The notes: a model not told the origin generated them from the sequence alone. A DNA stretch of 64,000 nt from Chitinophaga qingshengii (GCF_014529935.1 NZ_JACVFC010000003.1:1031954-1095953), one strand, 5' to 3'. Counted from the stretch's first letter, positions 1-9,857 are shown. Made by a program: numbers and translations.

Positions 1-593
1 TCCTGATTTCCCATTCGGAACGTTTGTTCAAAAAAATATGGGTTATGCTCACCCATAATCCCGGCAACAGGAAACCATTCAAAGGCGTGGTGCATCATTA
101 CCAGCTGCTCAGCGAGGGACATAGCTCACCTGCCATTCCAAACCCGTTTTTTTATGTTTCCAGCAGCGAATGGAACCTCTATGATTACATCCGGGTATTT
201 GCAAATGCCTGGCGGTTACCGCAAGGCGTATATCTGCTCAACCAACTGAAACATTTTTCACAGCTGTTGCAGACGGGCCGTGGAAAACACCATACCAAAT
301 TCACCCGTATTACGCGTATACTGGAAAGTTACCCCCATATGCCGTTTATACTGCTGGGAGATGATACCCAACAGGACCCCTATATCTATGAAGCCATCGC
401 AAGGCATTTCCCCCAGCGGATCATTAGCGTGTACCTGCGCCACCTGGGTCATCAAAAAAAACCGGAAGTAATAACTGTAGCTCAAAAGCTGGAAGCACTC
501 GGTATCCCCTGCTGTTATTTTCAGCACAGTGAAGAAGCGATCGCCCATTCCCGTCAACAGGGACTCATCAAGCCCCTGCAGGCAGCCTTGTAA
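1..593 (+). CDS. App1-family (DUF2183) phosphatase-like protein, 5' end cut by window
   Basis: The reading frame is open from base 3 and ends at a TAA at 591, so the N-terminus lies outside the window. The visible part looks like the C-terminal half of App1-type phosphatidate phosphatases (HAD-like DUF2183). The first residues (LISHS) match the segment that follows the DxDxT catalytic motif in this family. Further on are SSSEWNLYDYI and LLGDDTQQDPYIY, the family's conserved blocks; the usual GDSG reads GDDT here. The TTG at 24 is not a convincing start because homology extends upstream of it. The gene is convergent with, and overlaps by 26 bp, the methyltransferase on the other strand. Confidence 0.75.
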   Translation, partial: LISHSERLFKKIWVMLTHNPGNRKPFKGVVHHYQLLSEGHSSPAIPNPFFYVSSSEWNLYDYIRVFANAWRLPQGVYLLNQLKHFSQLLQTGRGKHHTKFTRITRILESYPHMPFILLGDDTQQDPYIYEAIARHFPQRIISVYLRHLGHQKKPEVITVAQKLEALGIPCCYFQHSEEAIAHSRQQGLIKPLQAAL

Positions 594-1488
594 CAATACT
601 GCCCGTAAATTGTCCGGTCACCGGCATGCGCTGTAACTGAAATTCTTCGGGAGACAAATACGTTTCCACCATCGGCAAAGCAGGCGCATAATGATAACTA
701 CCTCCGGGCCTCAGCGCTTGCAGGATTTCCCGGTATTTGGCCGCATACCGTGTACAGTCCGGACTATCCCGGTAGTGATGGTGCAGAAAATGATTGGAGA
801 AAGAAAGGTTGGAAATAATAGTGCCCCAGTATCCTGGCGGCAGGGAGATGTCAAGCCAGTCACCTGTTTTCAGGTAAGGTTCCGGCGAAGCGATGAAACG
901 ATCTACTCCGTAAGCAGCAATACCTCGTTGCCGCAACCACCGTACCAGCGTGGCTTGCGAACCGCAGCCGAGATCCAGCACCGGTTGTTGCAGCATGGCA
1001 AGGTCCAGTCGCAGTACGTTCAGCTGCAAAGCAGCCTCATATTCCGCACAAACCACCGGTTTCAACTGAGGCCCCGCATCTGCATATAATGTTTCAAAAA
1101 AGGGGTTTGTACGGCGTAACCATCCCTGCAAACGCCGGGTATGCCTGGCAGTCAGCCGGGACTCCTGCATATGGCCGGATTCCGCGGCGTTTACAACGTC
1201 GGTGACCAGGGCCGTATATATCTCCCGCAAAGCGGCAGTACTGGCAGCGCTCATATCGAGGTACTGGTTTACGTTGCAAAAAGTACGACGGGCGCCGGCA
1301 GTCAGATAATCCACCACCGCGGCGGCCTTATCCGCATCCCGGAGGGCAAGCACTTCCGGGAGACCGTCCGTCGCCAGCCGGCGGGTCACGTTCGTCCAGG
1401 CGATGTCGTTTCCGGGGTAGAAGAAATTATGCCGGGCATGTTGCCGGTATTGACAATCGATACTTTGACGGATAAGGGTGGAAATCAT
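568..1488 (-). CDS. class I SAM-dependent methyltransferase
   Basis: A 306-residue protein with the SAM-binding motif I VLDLGCGSQATLVRWL in its middle, followed by an acidic strand end (YGVDRF) expected for the Rossmann methyltransferase fold. The N-terminal 150 residues are an unassigned helical part. I place the start at the ATG ending at 1488 (MISTLIRQ). The longer frame to 1620 would add 44 residues of low-complexity, non-homologous-looking sequence and overlap the upstream ABC gene. The substrate is unknown. It is the last gene on the minus strand after the two ABC transporter genes, about 115 bp downstream of the second one. Confidence 0.7.
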   Translation of the reverse strand: MISTLIRQSIDCQYRQHARHNFFYPGNDIAWTNVTRRLATDGLPEVLALRDADKAAAVVDYLTAGARRTFCNVNQYLDMSAASTAALREIYTALVTDVVNAAESGHMQESRLTARHTRRLQGWLRRTNPFFETLYADAGPQLKPVVCAEYEAALQLNVLRLDLAMLQQPVLDLGCGSQATLVRWLRQRGIAAYGVDRFIASPEPYLKTGDWLDISLPPGYWGTIISNLSFSNHFLHHHYRDSPDCTRYAAKYREILQALRPGGSYHYAPALPMVETYLSPEEFQLQRMPVTGQFTGSIVTRLPAGA

Positions 1489-1603
1489 ATTGTAAAAATA
1501 AATGAAAAAGAACGGGATGCAAAAAGGTGGCGGCGCGGCGGTAAAACAATAAGGCCAACCGATACGGCTGGCCCTAACGATTATACCTATACGATTTTTA
1601 CTA

Positions 1604-3358
1604 TTAATGTCTGGATCCATGCAGCAGCCGGTCCACTACCTGGTGGAACGATCCGGCATTGGTAACAGCGCCATCGTTCACAAAGAAAATTTCATCCGCA
1701 TTTTCGATGGTATTGAGCCGGTGTGCAATGATAACACGGGTGGTTTCAGCGGGCAGTTTATCCAGGATTTCACCCAGCAGTTTCTCGGTGACGGTGTCGA
1801 TATTGGCGGTGGCTTCATCCAGGATGAGCAGATCAGGTTTACGTAATACCGCCCGCATAAAGGCGATGAGCTGCTTCTGCCCCAGGCTTACGCCTTCGCC
1901 GGCAGACTGCACCGGTGTTTCCAGTCCTTGTTCAAAGAGACCCAATAGCTTCTCCAGGTTGGCGGTACGGAGCACTTCTTCCAGCTGTTCGTTGCTGTAG
2001 TTTTCGTATTCTTCGTTGCCATAGAGAATATTTTCCCTGACGGTGCCGGTAAACAGAATGGGGTCTTGCAGGATAAAACCAATACGACGGGTACGTTCGG
2101 CCGCATCGTAGGCGCGTATATCTTTTCCGTTGAGCAATACGCTGCCTTTTAGCGGATCATAGAGCCGGGCGATCAGCGATGCCGTGGTGGTTTTACCACC
2201 TCCGGTAGGCCCTACCAGGGCGTATGTTTTGCCTTTCTCCAGGCTAAGGTTGATGTTATGCAGTATTTCGCGGTCTTCGGAATAACCAAAATGTACCTGT
2301 TTCATTTCCAGCAGCGGTGCGCTTTGCTGCCGCCTATGATCTTCGATGGTACCCATATTGTTTTCCATCACCAGCAATTCTGAGATACGTTCCCATCCTG
2401 CCATGGCCGTCTGGAAGTTGGCCCAGAGCGCTGCCAGCTGGCGTAAGGGACTGTAGAAATAGTTGGCGTAGGCAATATAGCTGACCAATAGTCCGACCGT
2501 GAAATTACCTGTTCCGATGAGGTACATTCCATACACCAATATCAGCAGCTGCGCGATGCTGGACATCAAACTATAAAAAGGAAGAAAAATATTATTGGCG
2601 ATACCCATAGCGGTAGCGGAAGTATAGTTCTTCTGATTGGCATCATTAAACCGCTGCATGAAATAATCGCGGCGGCCGAAAGCCACTACCACTTTGAAGT
2701 TGCTCAGGCTTTCCTGTATCTCTGCACTTAAGCCACCCACCGTTTTCAGGTTCTGTGCGTTTTTTCTTTTCACCCAGGGTGACAGTACCCTGGTAAAAAT
2801 CAGTGATAACAATGCCGGCAACAGCGCGATAGCCCCCAGTTTCACATTTAATACCAGCAGGAAAATACCCGCGCCGGTCATGGAAATAATGCTGCCCATG
2901 AACTGCATGAGGGATTGGGAGAAAAACTGGTTGAGTTTATCCGTATCGTTGTTTACCCGCGAAATCAGGTCACCCGCTTTGTTTTGGTTAAAGAAAGCCA
3001 CCGGCAGCTGTTGCAGTTTATGGAAGACAGCATTACGCAGTGTGTAGAGCGTACGTTGCCCCACCGTGCCCATGAGTTTTGTTTGCAGGTAGTTGATGCC
3101 GAAAGCAGTTAAATACACCAATAGCAGGATACCGGAATACACCAACACGCCATGGTACTGCTTCTGCATCACATAATGGTCGATCGCATAAGCGGTGAGT
3201 AGTGGTCCCAGCAGGTTAAGCGTGGAGTTACCGATAGTAGCCAGCAAGGCGACCGCCAGTTTTTGTTTTTCGTGGGAAATCAGCCGTAGCAGGCCTTTGA
3301 AGGCAGTGTAGTTAGACACGCCTTTTCCTGTAACCGGTTTATTAAGATTGTAGTTCAT
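1604..3358 (-). CDS. ABC exporter half-transporter (catalytic Walker B partner)
   Basis: A 584-residue fused permease-ATPase of the MsbA/multidrug type: about six membrane helices in residues 30-320, then a nucleotide-binding domain. Walker A is GPTGGGKT (about 383-390), Walker B ends LLILDE with catalytic Glu515, and the H-loop His is at 546. The ABC signature is unusual: VSLGQ instead of LSGGQ. The start at 3358 (MNYNLNKP) overlaps the upstream transporter gene by 17 bp, indicating translational coupling; the longer frame to 3427 lies wholly within that gene. Together with the 3342-5084 product it most likely forms a heterodimeric exporter; the substrate is unknown. Confidence 0.88.
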   Translation of the reverse strand: MNYNLNKPVTGKGVSNYTAFKGLLRLISHEKQKLAVALLATIGNSTLNLLGPLLTAYAIDHYVMQKQYHGVLVYSGILLLVYLTAFGINYLQTKLMGTVGQRTLYTLRNAVFHKLQQLPVAFFNQNKAGDLISRVNNDTDKLNQFFSQSLMQFMGSIISMTGAGIFLLVLNVKLGAIALLPALLSLIFTRVLSPWVKRKNAQNLKTVGGLSAEIQESLSNFKVVVAFGRRDYFMQRFNDANQKNYTSATAMGIANNIFLPFYSLMSSIAQLLILVYGMYLIGTGNFTVGLLVSYIAYANYFYSPLRQLAALWANFQTAMAGWERISELLVMENNMGTIEDHRRQQSAPLLEMKQVHFGYSEDREILHNINLSLEKGKTYALVGPTGGGKTTTASLIARLYDPLKGSVLLNGKDIRAYDAAERTRRIGFILQDPILFTGTVRENILYGNEEYENYSNEQLEEVLRTANLEKLLGLFEQGLETPVQSAGEGVSLGQKQLIAFMRAVLRKPDLLILDEATANIDTVTEKLLGEILDKLPAETTRVIIAHRLNTIENADEIFFVNDGAVTNAGSFHQVVDRLLHGSRH

Positions 3359-5084
3359 AGTTGCTGGTGCTTTGCTGGGAGTTAAAAATCTGTACGTAAT
3401 CCGGGCTTTTCTCCATGAGTTCTTCATGGGTGCCGGCGGCGATCATTTCGCCCTGCATGAGCAGGATGATCTGATCATAATGCATGACGGCGCCTATTTT
3501 CTGGGTGACAGATACCAGCGTCAGGTCCGGATAATTCCGGTGTACATTGGCCAGGATCTTCCGTTCCGTGTGGGAGTCTACCCGCGCGGTAAAATCGTCC
3601 AGCAGCAATATTTTCGGGTTCAGTGCCAGGGCGCGGGCCAGCATCAGGCGTTGTTTCTGTCCGCCGGACAGGCTGGTGCCCCGTTCCGAAACGATGGTGC
3701 TGAGTTTTTCCGGCAGCTGATCGGTAAACTCCTTCACTTCTGCCGTGACAATCGCCTTTTCCAGGGAAGCATCCGTCACCACATCACTGAAGGCGATGTT
3801 TTCACGGACGCTGAGGTTAAAGACCACGCTGTCCTGGAATACAAATCCCACCTGCTGGTGGAAAGATTCGCTTTCGTAGGCTGCAATATCTTCTCCGTCG
3901 ACTTTGATAGTGCCTTCACTGGGTTTGATAAGCCGCATCAGCAGGTACAGCAGTTGTGTTTTACCAGCTGCTGTAGGACCGATGATCGCTATTTTAGATC
4001 CGGCCTTTACGTGAAACGAAATATCTTTCAGCACAGGCTTTTCACCATAATTCAGGGAGATGTGATCGCACACGATATCCCCTTCGAGTTGTTTCACAAG
4101 CGAGCCTGTTTCCAGCATATCCGGAGAGTTTAACACCACGCTGATACGCTGATAGGAAGCCGAGGCCTGTGCTATCACGTTGCTCATAAAACCGATCACC
4201 AGGATGGGGAATATCAGCAAGGTCAGGTAGCTGTTAAATGCTGCGAAATCACCGATAGTCATGCTGCCGTTGATCACAAAACGGCCGCCCAGTACCAGGA
4301 TAGCCAGACCGGTCATGTTAGCCGTAAAAACGATCACCGGGATAAGGCCGGCAAACAACCGCAGAATAGCCAATCCGAAGTCCAGCGCTTTGCTATTGGC
4401 GTCGAGGAATTTTTCATATTCGCGTTGCTGGGCATTTACTACGTTAATGAGCGCCGCGCCCAGGATACTTTCGTTGATGACCTTATTGAGCCGGTCCATC
4501 ACTTCCCGGCTTTTCATGAACAGGCTTCTTACCTTTTTTAATACCAGGAAAAAAGTGACGCCCATGATCGGAATAGCGGCAATGACTACCAGTGCCAGTT
4601 TCCAATCAATCGTGAGCAGCAGGATACTGGCGCCGATAATGATGAATATCGAAGATACCAGGGAAACGATCGCCTGGGACACGAACAGTTTGATGGAATC
4701 CACGTCTGCCGTGAGATTGGTCAATAAGCGGGAAGGATTGGACTGTTCCATCCAGGCGTAACTTTGACGGGATATTTTTTCCGCCAGCCGGGTGCGCAGG
4801 TTTTTAGCCACTCTTTCCGAAGCATATGTCTGGATGATGTTCTGCAGATAGGTAAAAACGAAAATCAGTATTGCGGCCAGTCCAAATTTGATGGTCAGTG
4901 ATTCATAGTTAAAGATGCCGCGGGAGAAGTCGTCAATCGCTTTCCCGATGATTTTTGGCAGCCACAGGTTGAGACTGTTGCCCAATAAGGCAAACAGCAC
5001 CAATAGGGCTATCAATCCTTTGTATGGTTGTAACAATCCAAAGATGCCAGGCGACTTTTTTTCCTTTCCGGAGGGTTGTTTCAT
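3342..5084 (-). CDS. ABC exporter half-transporter (degenerate ATP site partner)
   Basis: A 580-residue fused permease-ATPase. Walker A GPTAAGKT is at 369-376 and the signature LSGGQ at 472-476 is canonical. The residue after Walker B is Asp497 (LLLDD) instead of catalytic Glu, and the H-loop His is replaced by Gln528 (SVTQKIG). These are the typical changes of the non-catalytic site in heterodimeric ABC exporters such as TM287/288. The partner gene directly downstream has the complementary changes. It is first gene of the operon, preceded by a TAnnTTTG promoter element 49 bp upstream. Confidence 0.9.
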   Translation of the reverse strand: MKQPSGKEKKSPGIFGLLQPYKGLIALLVLFALLGNSLNLWLPKIIGKAIDDFSRGIFNYESLTIKFGLAAILIFVFTYLQNIIQTYASERVAKNLRTRLAEKISRQSYAWMEQSNPSRLLTNLTADVDSIKLFVSQAIVSLVSSIFIIIGASILLLTIDWKLALVVIAAIPIMGVTFFLVLKKVRSLFMKSREVMDRLNKVINESILGAALINVVNAQQREYEKFLDANSKALDFGLAILRLFAGLIPVIVFTANMTGLAILVLGGRFVINGSMTIGDFAAFNSYLTLLIFPILVIGFMSNVIAQASASYQRISVVLNSPDMLETGSLVKQLEGDIVCDHISLNYGEKPVLKDISFHVKAGSKIAIIGPTAAGKTQLLYLLMRLIKPSEGTIKVDGEDIAAYESESFHQQVGFVFQDSVVFNLSVRENIAFSDVVTDASLEKAIVTAEVKEFTDQLPEKLSTIVSERGTSLSGGQKQRLMLARALALNPKILLLDDFTARVDSHTERKILANVHRNYPDLTLVSVTQKIGAVMHYDQIILLMQGEMIAAGTHEELMEKSPDYVQIFNSQQSTSNYELQS

Positions 5085-5132
5085 ATTGTTGGGCGGTGAT
5101 TAGCGTATGAAAGAGGGTGATGAGCGATCATA

Positions 5133-5140
5133 CAAACTTA
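5133..5140 (-). promoter_or_regulatory. Bacteroidota-type promoter, -7 element, for the ABC exporter operon
   Basis: Read on the minus strand this is TAAGTTTG, a match to the Bacteroidota -7 consensus TAnnTTTG. It lies 49 bp upstream of the ATG at 5084. A weak GTTG stands about where the -33 element is expected. Motif match only. Confidence 0.45.
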
Positions 5141-5278
5141 AAAATTTTACGATAATATCAACAGAGAAGACGAATGAAATCCGCAAATATTGTTTCCGTC
5201 TATAGATTTTATTTTTTGCGACACAAAAACATTGAACAGTGTTCAAATTTTAAAACAATATTACAAAATATATTTTTT

Positions 5279-7966
5279 TCAGCGGTGGAATTTCTGGTCC
5301 AACACCGGAGAAAGCAATGCCACTGGGCAATTATGGGTACCTGGCAATAATAATTGTCCATTTTGCGCGATAAGTATTTCGCCGGTAAAAACATTTTTCC
5401 ATTTTACCGGGGCGTTGGCAGGCAGCGACAATGGCGCCAGGTTGTGTTTGCCCAGGTGGGCCGACGGCAGTAATGGCGCAGCCACAATGCACCAGTCCTG
5501 CCTGTATTTACGGGCAAAGGCAATCTGGTTGTTACGTTCACCGCTGGTCAGCGGGATATATTCTCCATGAATAAAAAGGGACAAATGGGTATTTCTGAGT
5601 TGCAACGCTTTACTCATCAGGTAGAGTTTTTCCTTTCCTATGGCTGCTTTGGTACCGGAATGTTCTCTCGGCCAGCCGTCGGCATGCCCTTCTGTCTGCC
5701 AGGAGAACAGTAATTTACGTCGCAGGGTATAGTTTACCTGGTGCCTGCCATCGCCGTTGCCGGCACTGAAATCCCATAGTTCACAACCCTGATAAATATC
5801 CGGTATACCAGGCGCTGTTATTTTAATCAGCGTTTGCGCCAGCGAAAAAATGTGGGCATGCGTCCCCAGTTTTTCTACCAGCTGTCGCATCCCTTCCACA
5901 AAGGGGCCACCGGGTGCCAGAATTTTTTCTATGAACTGCAGGCAGGCCAGTTCATAGGCGGTATCCGGCATCAGCCAGCTGCTGTGTACTTTGGCTTCCC
6001 GCACTGTTTTCAGGAAGGTAGCGGTAATATGTGCGGAAAATTCTTCATCTGTTTCGCCTGAGACGGGCATGCCCGCCAGTATTGCCTGGTAAATAAAGTA
6101 TTCATCGTTCAGGTCGGGCGCCGGTTTTTCCTCTATCAGCGTCAGGTATTCCCGGTTGGAGGTGTGCCATGCTTCTACCTGTTGTATCCATAGATCCGGG
6201 ATAATGGTCAGTGCGTTGAGCCGGATGCGGGCATCTTCTCCCCAACGGGTATCCTGTGTGGCGGTGGTATTGAGGGAGAAGGGTGACAGGTATTGCCGTA
6301 CCGCCATGCGTTCATGGAAACTTTCCAGCGTAAATTTGCGCTGTACCGGCGAGTCGCCGGTTTCGTTGTGCGACAGCAACGCATTGTACACATAGAACAA
6401 CGTTTCCTCTACGCCTTCCCGGTACAGCTGCCCGGCGAACTGTGTGATTTTTTTCAGCAGCGTTAACGCAGCCTGCGCCTGCTGCTGCTTCTTATCAGCG
6501 TCCCACCAGGAGCGGATCAGTTCCAGCGCCGTACCTGTTGCGGGGTTTCGCAGGAGGGCGTCTTCCACGGCCTTATCCAGCTGCAACACATCCGCAGGTG
6601 AAAAAGGCCATCCTTCCGGATAGATACGGTTTTCAGGCAGACATACCATAAAATCGCCCATCGCCATTTTCAGACGGCCTTTGTCGGTTTCCGGCAGCAC
6701 CAGTTTCAACCGGAATACCTCCCGGACCAGGTTATCCCATTCTCCGTTCATATGTTTTTCCAGCACCAGCTGTTTTTTGCTGCGGGCCAGTTTTGAATAT
6801 TGAGAGAAACCCGGGAACTGGGTACGGTAGAAACGTCCCAGTTTTTCCATGCCTTCGGCGTCGGTCAGCAACTGGCTAACGCCGGCCAGAAAATCGTAGC
6901 CGGTACTCCCCTGCACAGCCCATCTTTCCGGCAGCGTTTCATGACCTGCCAGCATCTTTTCGGCAATGATATAACAATTGTTGCCGAACAGTTCGCGCAG
7001 GTGGTAAATATATTGTGCCGGGTCCAGCAGGCCATCAATCTGATCAATGCGTAAGCCCTGGATGATGCCTTCCTGGTATAGCCGGTGCAGAAAACCATGG
7101 TATTCATCAAATACCGCTTTATCTTCCATCCGCAGCGCGATGTGTTCATTAACACCCAGGAAGCGGCGGTAATTGATACGGAAATCGGCTTCACTCCTGG
7201 CAGTGAAAGTATAGTGCTGCAGGTCCAGCAGTTCGTATAACAGCGGTGTATTATTATTGACCAGGTTCAGCAGCGGTTGGAAAGCCTGTTTGCGTGGCGG
7301 TTTCAACAGCGATTTCATGGCGTCCCAATCCAGCAGTGAGCGGCGCTGGAGGACGTTGGTTTTCATTTCAGTGAGCCAGTCTTTTACCGGGTCCGTACCG
7401 GCGGGCAGGATATTCAGGAGCCATTTATAGCTTTGGGCAGACAGCGGATAATACTGTCCTGCGGCTGCCAGGCTAAGTCCCTGCCGGCTGCCGCTGAGGC
7501 GGATACCGCCGTCGTCCATAGTTTCCCTTAACGTTTTTTTGAGAAAGGGGACCATGAGTTTGCCATGCAGGTCCGGATCAGGATGATGCCAGTCGATATC
7601 GAAATAATTGTAATAGGGAGAAGCTGTTCCTCTTTCGAGCGTATCCATGAGACGGGCATTGTTACAATGGAAGGCCATGTAATTAGGCACGATGTCCTGT
7701 ATCCAGCTCATTCCCAGTCCGCGGAGTTTAACATGTAATTGGCGCATATGGGCCAGGGAGCCGATGGCGCTGTTGATCTCACGGGGATTCGTAATATCAT
7801 AGCCATGGTGGCTTCCAGGCGCGGTTTCAAAAACCGGCGAAGCATAAATAGTGGTAATACCCAGCTGATGCAGGTAGTCGAGCTGCTTTTCCAGGTCGGT
7901 AAAGGTAAAATCCTTGTTAAACTGGATACGGTAGGTGGCTACCGGGGTAAAGAACTCATTCCTCAT
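5279..7966 (-). CDS. treY: malto-oligosyltrehalose synthase-like GH13 protein (TreY)
   Basis: An 895-residue protein in the GH13 family, similar along its length to TreY, which turns the reducing-end alpha-1,4 bond of maltodextrins into the trehalose-type alpha,alpha-1,1 bond in the cytoplasm. It starts with the TreY-like ATYRIQFNKDFTF and has the HGYDITNP block. The three GH13 carboxylates are in place: Asp308 (GLRID), Glu336 (IIAEK) and Asp572 (TQDTRWGED). The His residues usual beside them are replaced: PNYM for PNHM (Tyr96), RIDQIDG for RIDHxDG, and TQD for THD (Gln571). The ATG at 7966 overlaps the treZ-like stop by 11 bp; the frame to 8038 lies inside treZ. Assignment to TreY is confident, unchanged activity is not. 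Confidence 0.85.
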   Translation of the reverse strand: MRNEFFTPVATYRIQFNKDFTFTDLEKQLDYLHQLGITTIYASPVFETAPGSHHGYDITNPREINSAIGSLAHMRQLHVKLRGLGMSWIQDIVPNYMAFHCNNARLMDTLERGTASPYYNYFDIDWHHPDPDLHGKLMVPFLKKTLRETMDDGGIRLSGSRQGLSLAAAGQYYPLSAQSYKWLLNILPAGTDPVKDWLTEMKTNVLQRRSLLDWDAMKSLLKPPRKQAFQPLLNLVNNNTPLLYELLDLQHYTFTARSEADFRINYRRFLGVNEHIALRMEDKAVFDEYHGFLHRLYQEGIIQGLRIDQIDGLLDPAQYIYHLRELFGNNCYIIAEKMLAGHETLPERWAVQGSTGYDFLAGVSQLLTDAEGMEKLGRFYRTQFPGFSQYSKLARSKKQLVLEKHMNGEWDNLVREVFRLKLVLPETDKGRLKMAMGDFMVCLPENRIYPEGWPFSPADVLQLDKAVEDALLRNPATGTALELIRSWWDADKKQQQAQAALTLLKKITQFAGQLYREGVEETLFYVYNALLSHNETGDSPVQRKFTLESFHERMAVRQYLSPFSLNTTATQDTRWGEDARIRLNALTIIPDLWIQQVEAWHTSNREYLTLIEEKPAPDLNDEYFIYQAILAGMPVSGETDEEFSAHITATFLKTVREAKVHSSWLMPDTAYELACLQFIEKILAPGGPFVEGMRQLVEKLGTHAHIFSLAQTLIKITAPGIPDIYQGCELWDFSAGNGDGRHQVNYTLRRKLLFSWQTEGHADGWPREHSGTKAAIGKEKLYLMSKALQLRNTHLSLFIHGEYIPLTSGERNNQIAFARKYRQDWCIVAAPLLPSAHLGKHNLAPLSLPANAPVKWKNVFTGEILIAQNGQLLLPGTHNCPVALLSPVLDQKFHR

Positions 7967-9803
7967 GATGCGCCATTTCATATACAACAGCCGAAAAGGG
8001 CTGTAGCAAAATCGGTTCATTTTCCAGTACTTCATCAACGGCTTTCACACCCGGACCGTTCCACATTTCATGCGCGGAGTCAAATATTTTCTTTAATGGT
8101 GTTGGGGCCATATGATGATAAGTTTGCACTGCCTTATCAAAATTCAATAATATCAACACCGCATCCTGCCCGCTGGTTCGTTTTATGATCAGTAAGGGTA
8201 GTTCTCCTGCGGGATAAATCTGCAAAGAAGCCTGATCGCCGGTTTGCATAGCGGGACGGTGTTTCCGGAAAGCAATCAGGAAACGATAACAGGCCAGCAT
8301 GGCGGCATTGGGGGGCAATGTCTGATCCCATTGCAGGCAACTGCGCCGGAAAGTATCTTCCAGCTGAGGGTCGGGAATGGATTTACTGGTATTAAAAAAG
8401 GCAGAGAATCCACGGCTGCGGTCTTTTTTAATTTTTTCTGCCAGGTCGGGATCGCTATGGGATGTAAAAAACAGGAAGGGGTTCTTCTCCCCATATTCTT
8501 CTCCCATAAACAACAAAGGAATAAAGGGAGACAGTATGACGGTGGCGGCAGCCAGTTTCAGGGCTTCAAATGAAACGAGGGCGCTGAGTCTTTCTCCCAG
8601 CATCCTGTTACCGGCCTGTTCATGATTTTGTGAGAAAACGATAAAATGCCTGGCATCGTTGTCCCGCAGCGGGCGCCCGAATTTCCGTTTGCGGTAGGGC
8701 GAATACTGCCCGGTATATACAAAGGCCTGCGTAAACGCCTGCGCCAGGTGGGACAGCTGTCCGAAGTCCTCGTAATAACCCTGTGTTTCCCCCGTCAGCA
8801 ATGCATGCAGCGCATGATGGAATTCATCCGCCCACTGGGCGGTGAAGCCATATCCCCCGATGGCGACAGGGTTTGTATAACGGGGATCATTACGATCGGT
8901 AGCGGTAATAAGTAGTTTACGGCGCCCGGTCTGTTGTTCCAGTTCCGCCACTGCGTCCGCAAGTTCCCAGGCAAAATGTCGGGCGCTGTTATCCTGACAG
9001 GTGTCCAGGGCATCGAGCCGCAGTCCGTCTATATGGAACTCGTCCAGCCACATGAGTGCATTCTGGATATAAAAATCCCGTACCGGGTCACACCAGGCGT
9101 CGTCGAAGTTGACACCTGGCCCCCAGTGCGTTTGGTATTTTTCGGTGAAATAAGGACCGTAATCGGGCAGGTAGTTGCCTTCAGGGCCGGTACGACAGTA
9201 TACCACATCCAGGATCACCGCCATACCGAGGTGGTGCGCAGTGTTAATCAGTGCCTTAAAGTCGTCGGTAGTACCGTAGCGGTTATGCAACGCAAATGGG
9301 TAAACGCTGTCATAGCCCCAGTTGCGATCGCCGGAGAACTGGCTTACCGGCATCAGTTCTATGGCAGTGATACCGAGTGCTTCCAATGCGGGCAGTCTTT
9401 CCCTGGCTGCCTGAAAAGTTCCTTCCGGGGTGAAGGCGCCGATATGTATTTCGTAGATAATCAATTTTTCCGGTGACAGGCCTTTCCAGTCCTGGTCAGT
9501 GAAATCGAAACTATTGGGATCTGTCACGCAGGAAGCGTGGTGTACGCTACTTTCCTGGCGCCTGGAAGCGGGGTCCGGCCGTTGCAGCTGTTCATCCAGC
9601 AGGTAGTAGTAGTGTGTGCCTGCGGTCACGTTTTCTACGGTAGTAGTCCAGTAGCCGTTCTTTTCCGGGGTGAGCGGGTAGGCCACATCTTCCCCACCCA
9701 GCAGCAGTAGCGTCACATTCTTTCTGAAAGGCGCCCATACCCTGAACTCACATGCTCCATTGTCTTTTAGCAATGCCCCTTGTTGTTGGAAACGTGTCAT
9801 CAT
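7956..9803 (-). CDS. treZ: malto-oligosyltrehalose trehalohydrolase-like GH13 protein (TreZ), active site altered
   Basis: A 615-residue protein with an N-terminal CBM48/E-set-like domain (CEFRVWAPFRKNVTLLL) and a GH13 barrel with the TreZ block GGYGFTAQWADEFHHALH. TreZ normally releases free trehalose from maltooligosyl-trehalose made by TreY, its overlapping neighbour. The nucleophile Asp264 (GLRLDALD) is present. The general-acid Glu, expected in a sequence like LIAESDxNDPR, is Ala301 (LITATDRNDPR). The transition-state Asp of QNHDQ is Glu395 (QNHEQ), and the region I pair Asn-His is Cys203-Arg204 (VVYCRTG). On sequence grounds the enzyme may be inactive or altered. No debranching enzyme treX is in the window. 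A second Met codon follows directly, so the start could be 9800. Confidence 0.82.
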   Translation of the reverse strand: MMTRFQQQGALLKDNGACEFRVWAPFRKNVTLLLLGGEDVAYPLTPEKNGYWTTTVENVTAGTHYYYLLDEQLQRPDPASRRQESSVHHASCVTDPNSFDFTDQDWKGLSPEKLIIYEIHIGAFTPEGTFQAARERLPALEALGITAIELMPVSQFSGDRNWGYDSVYPFALHNRYGTTDDFKALINTAHHLGMAVILDVVYCRTGPEGNYLPDYGPYFTEKYQTHWGPGVNFDDAWCDPVRDFYIQNALMWLDEFHIDGLRLDALDTCQDNSARHFAWELADAVAELEQQTGRRKLLITATDRNDPRYTNPVAIGGYGFTAQWADEFHHALHALLTGETQGYYEDFGQLSHLAQAFTQAFVYTGQYSPYRKRKFGRPLRDNDARHFIVFSQNHEQAGNRMLGERLSALVSFEALKLAAATVILSPFIPLLFMGEEYGEKNPFLFFTSHSDPDLAEKIKKDRSRGFSAFFNTSKSIPDPQLEDTFRRSCLQWDQTLPPNAAMLACYRFLIAFRKHRPAMQTGDQASLQIYPAGELPLLIIKRTSGQDAVLILLNFDKAVQTYHHMAPTPLKKIFDSAHEMWNGPGVKAVDEVLENEPILLQPFSAVVYEMAHHEE

Positions 9804-9857
9804 CTCATCAGTTATTTAATGAAAGGAACAACTCGTTGCACGGCTACCGGCAGCACA

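Noticed and set aside
1489..1620. Longer start of the methyltransferase gene
   Set aside because: The extra 44 residues are rich in Phe, Pro and Ile with no homology-like pattern and overlap the upstream ABC gene; the ATG at 1488 is more plausible.
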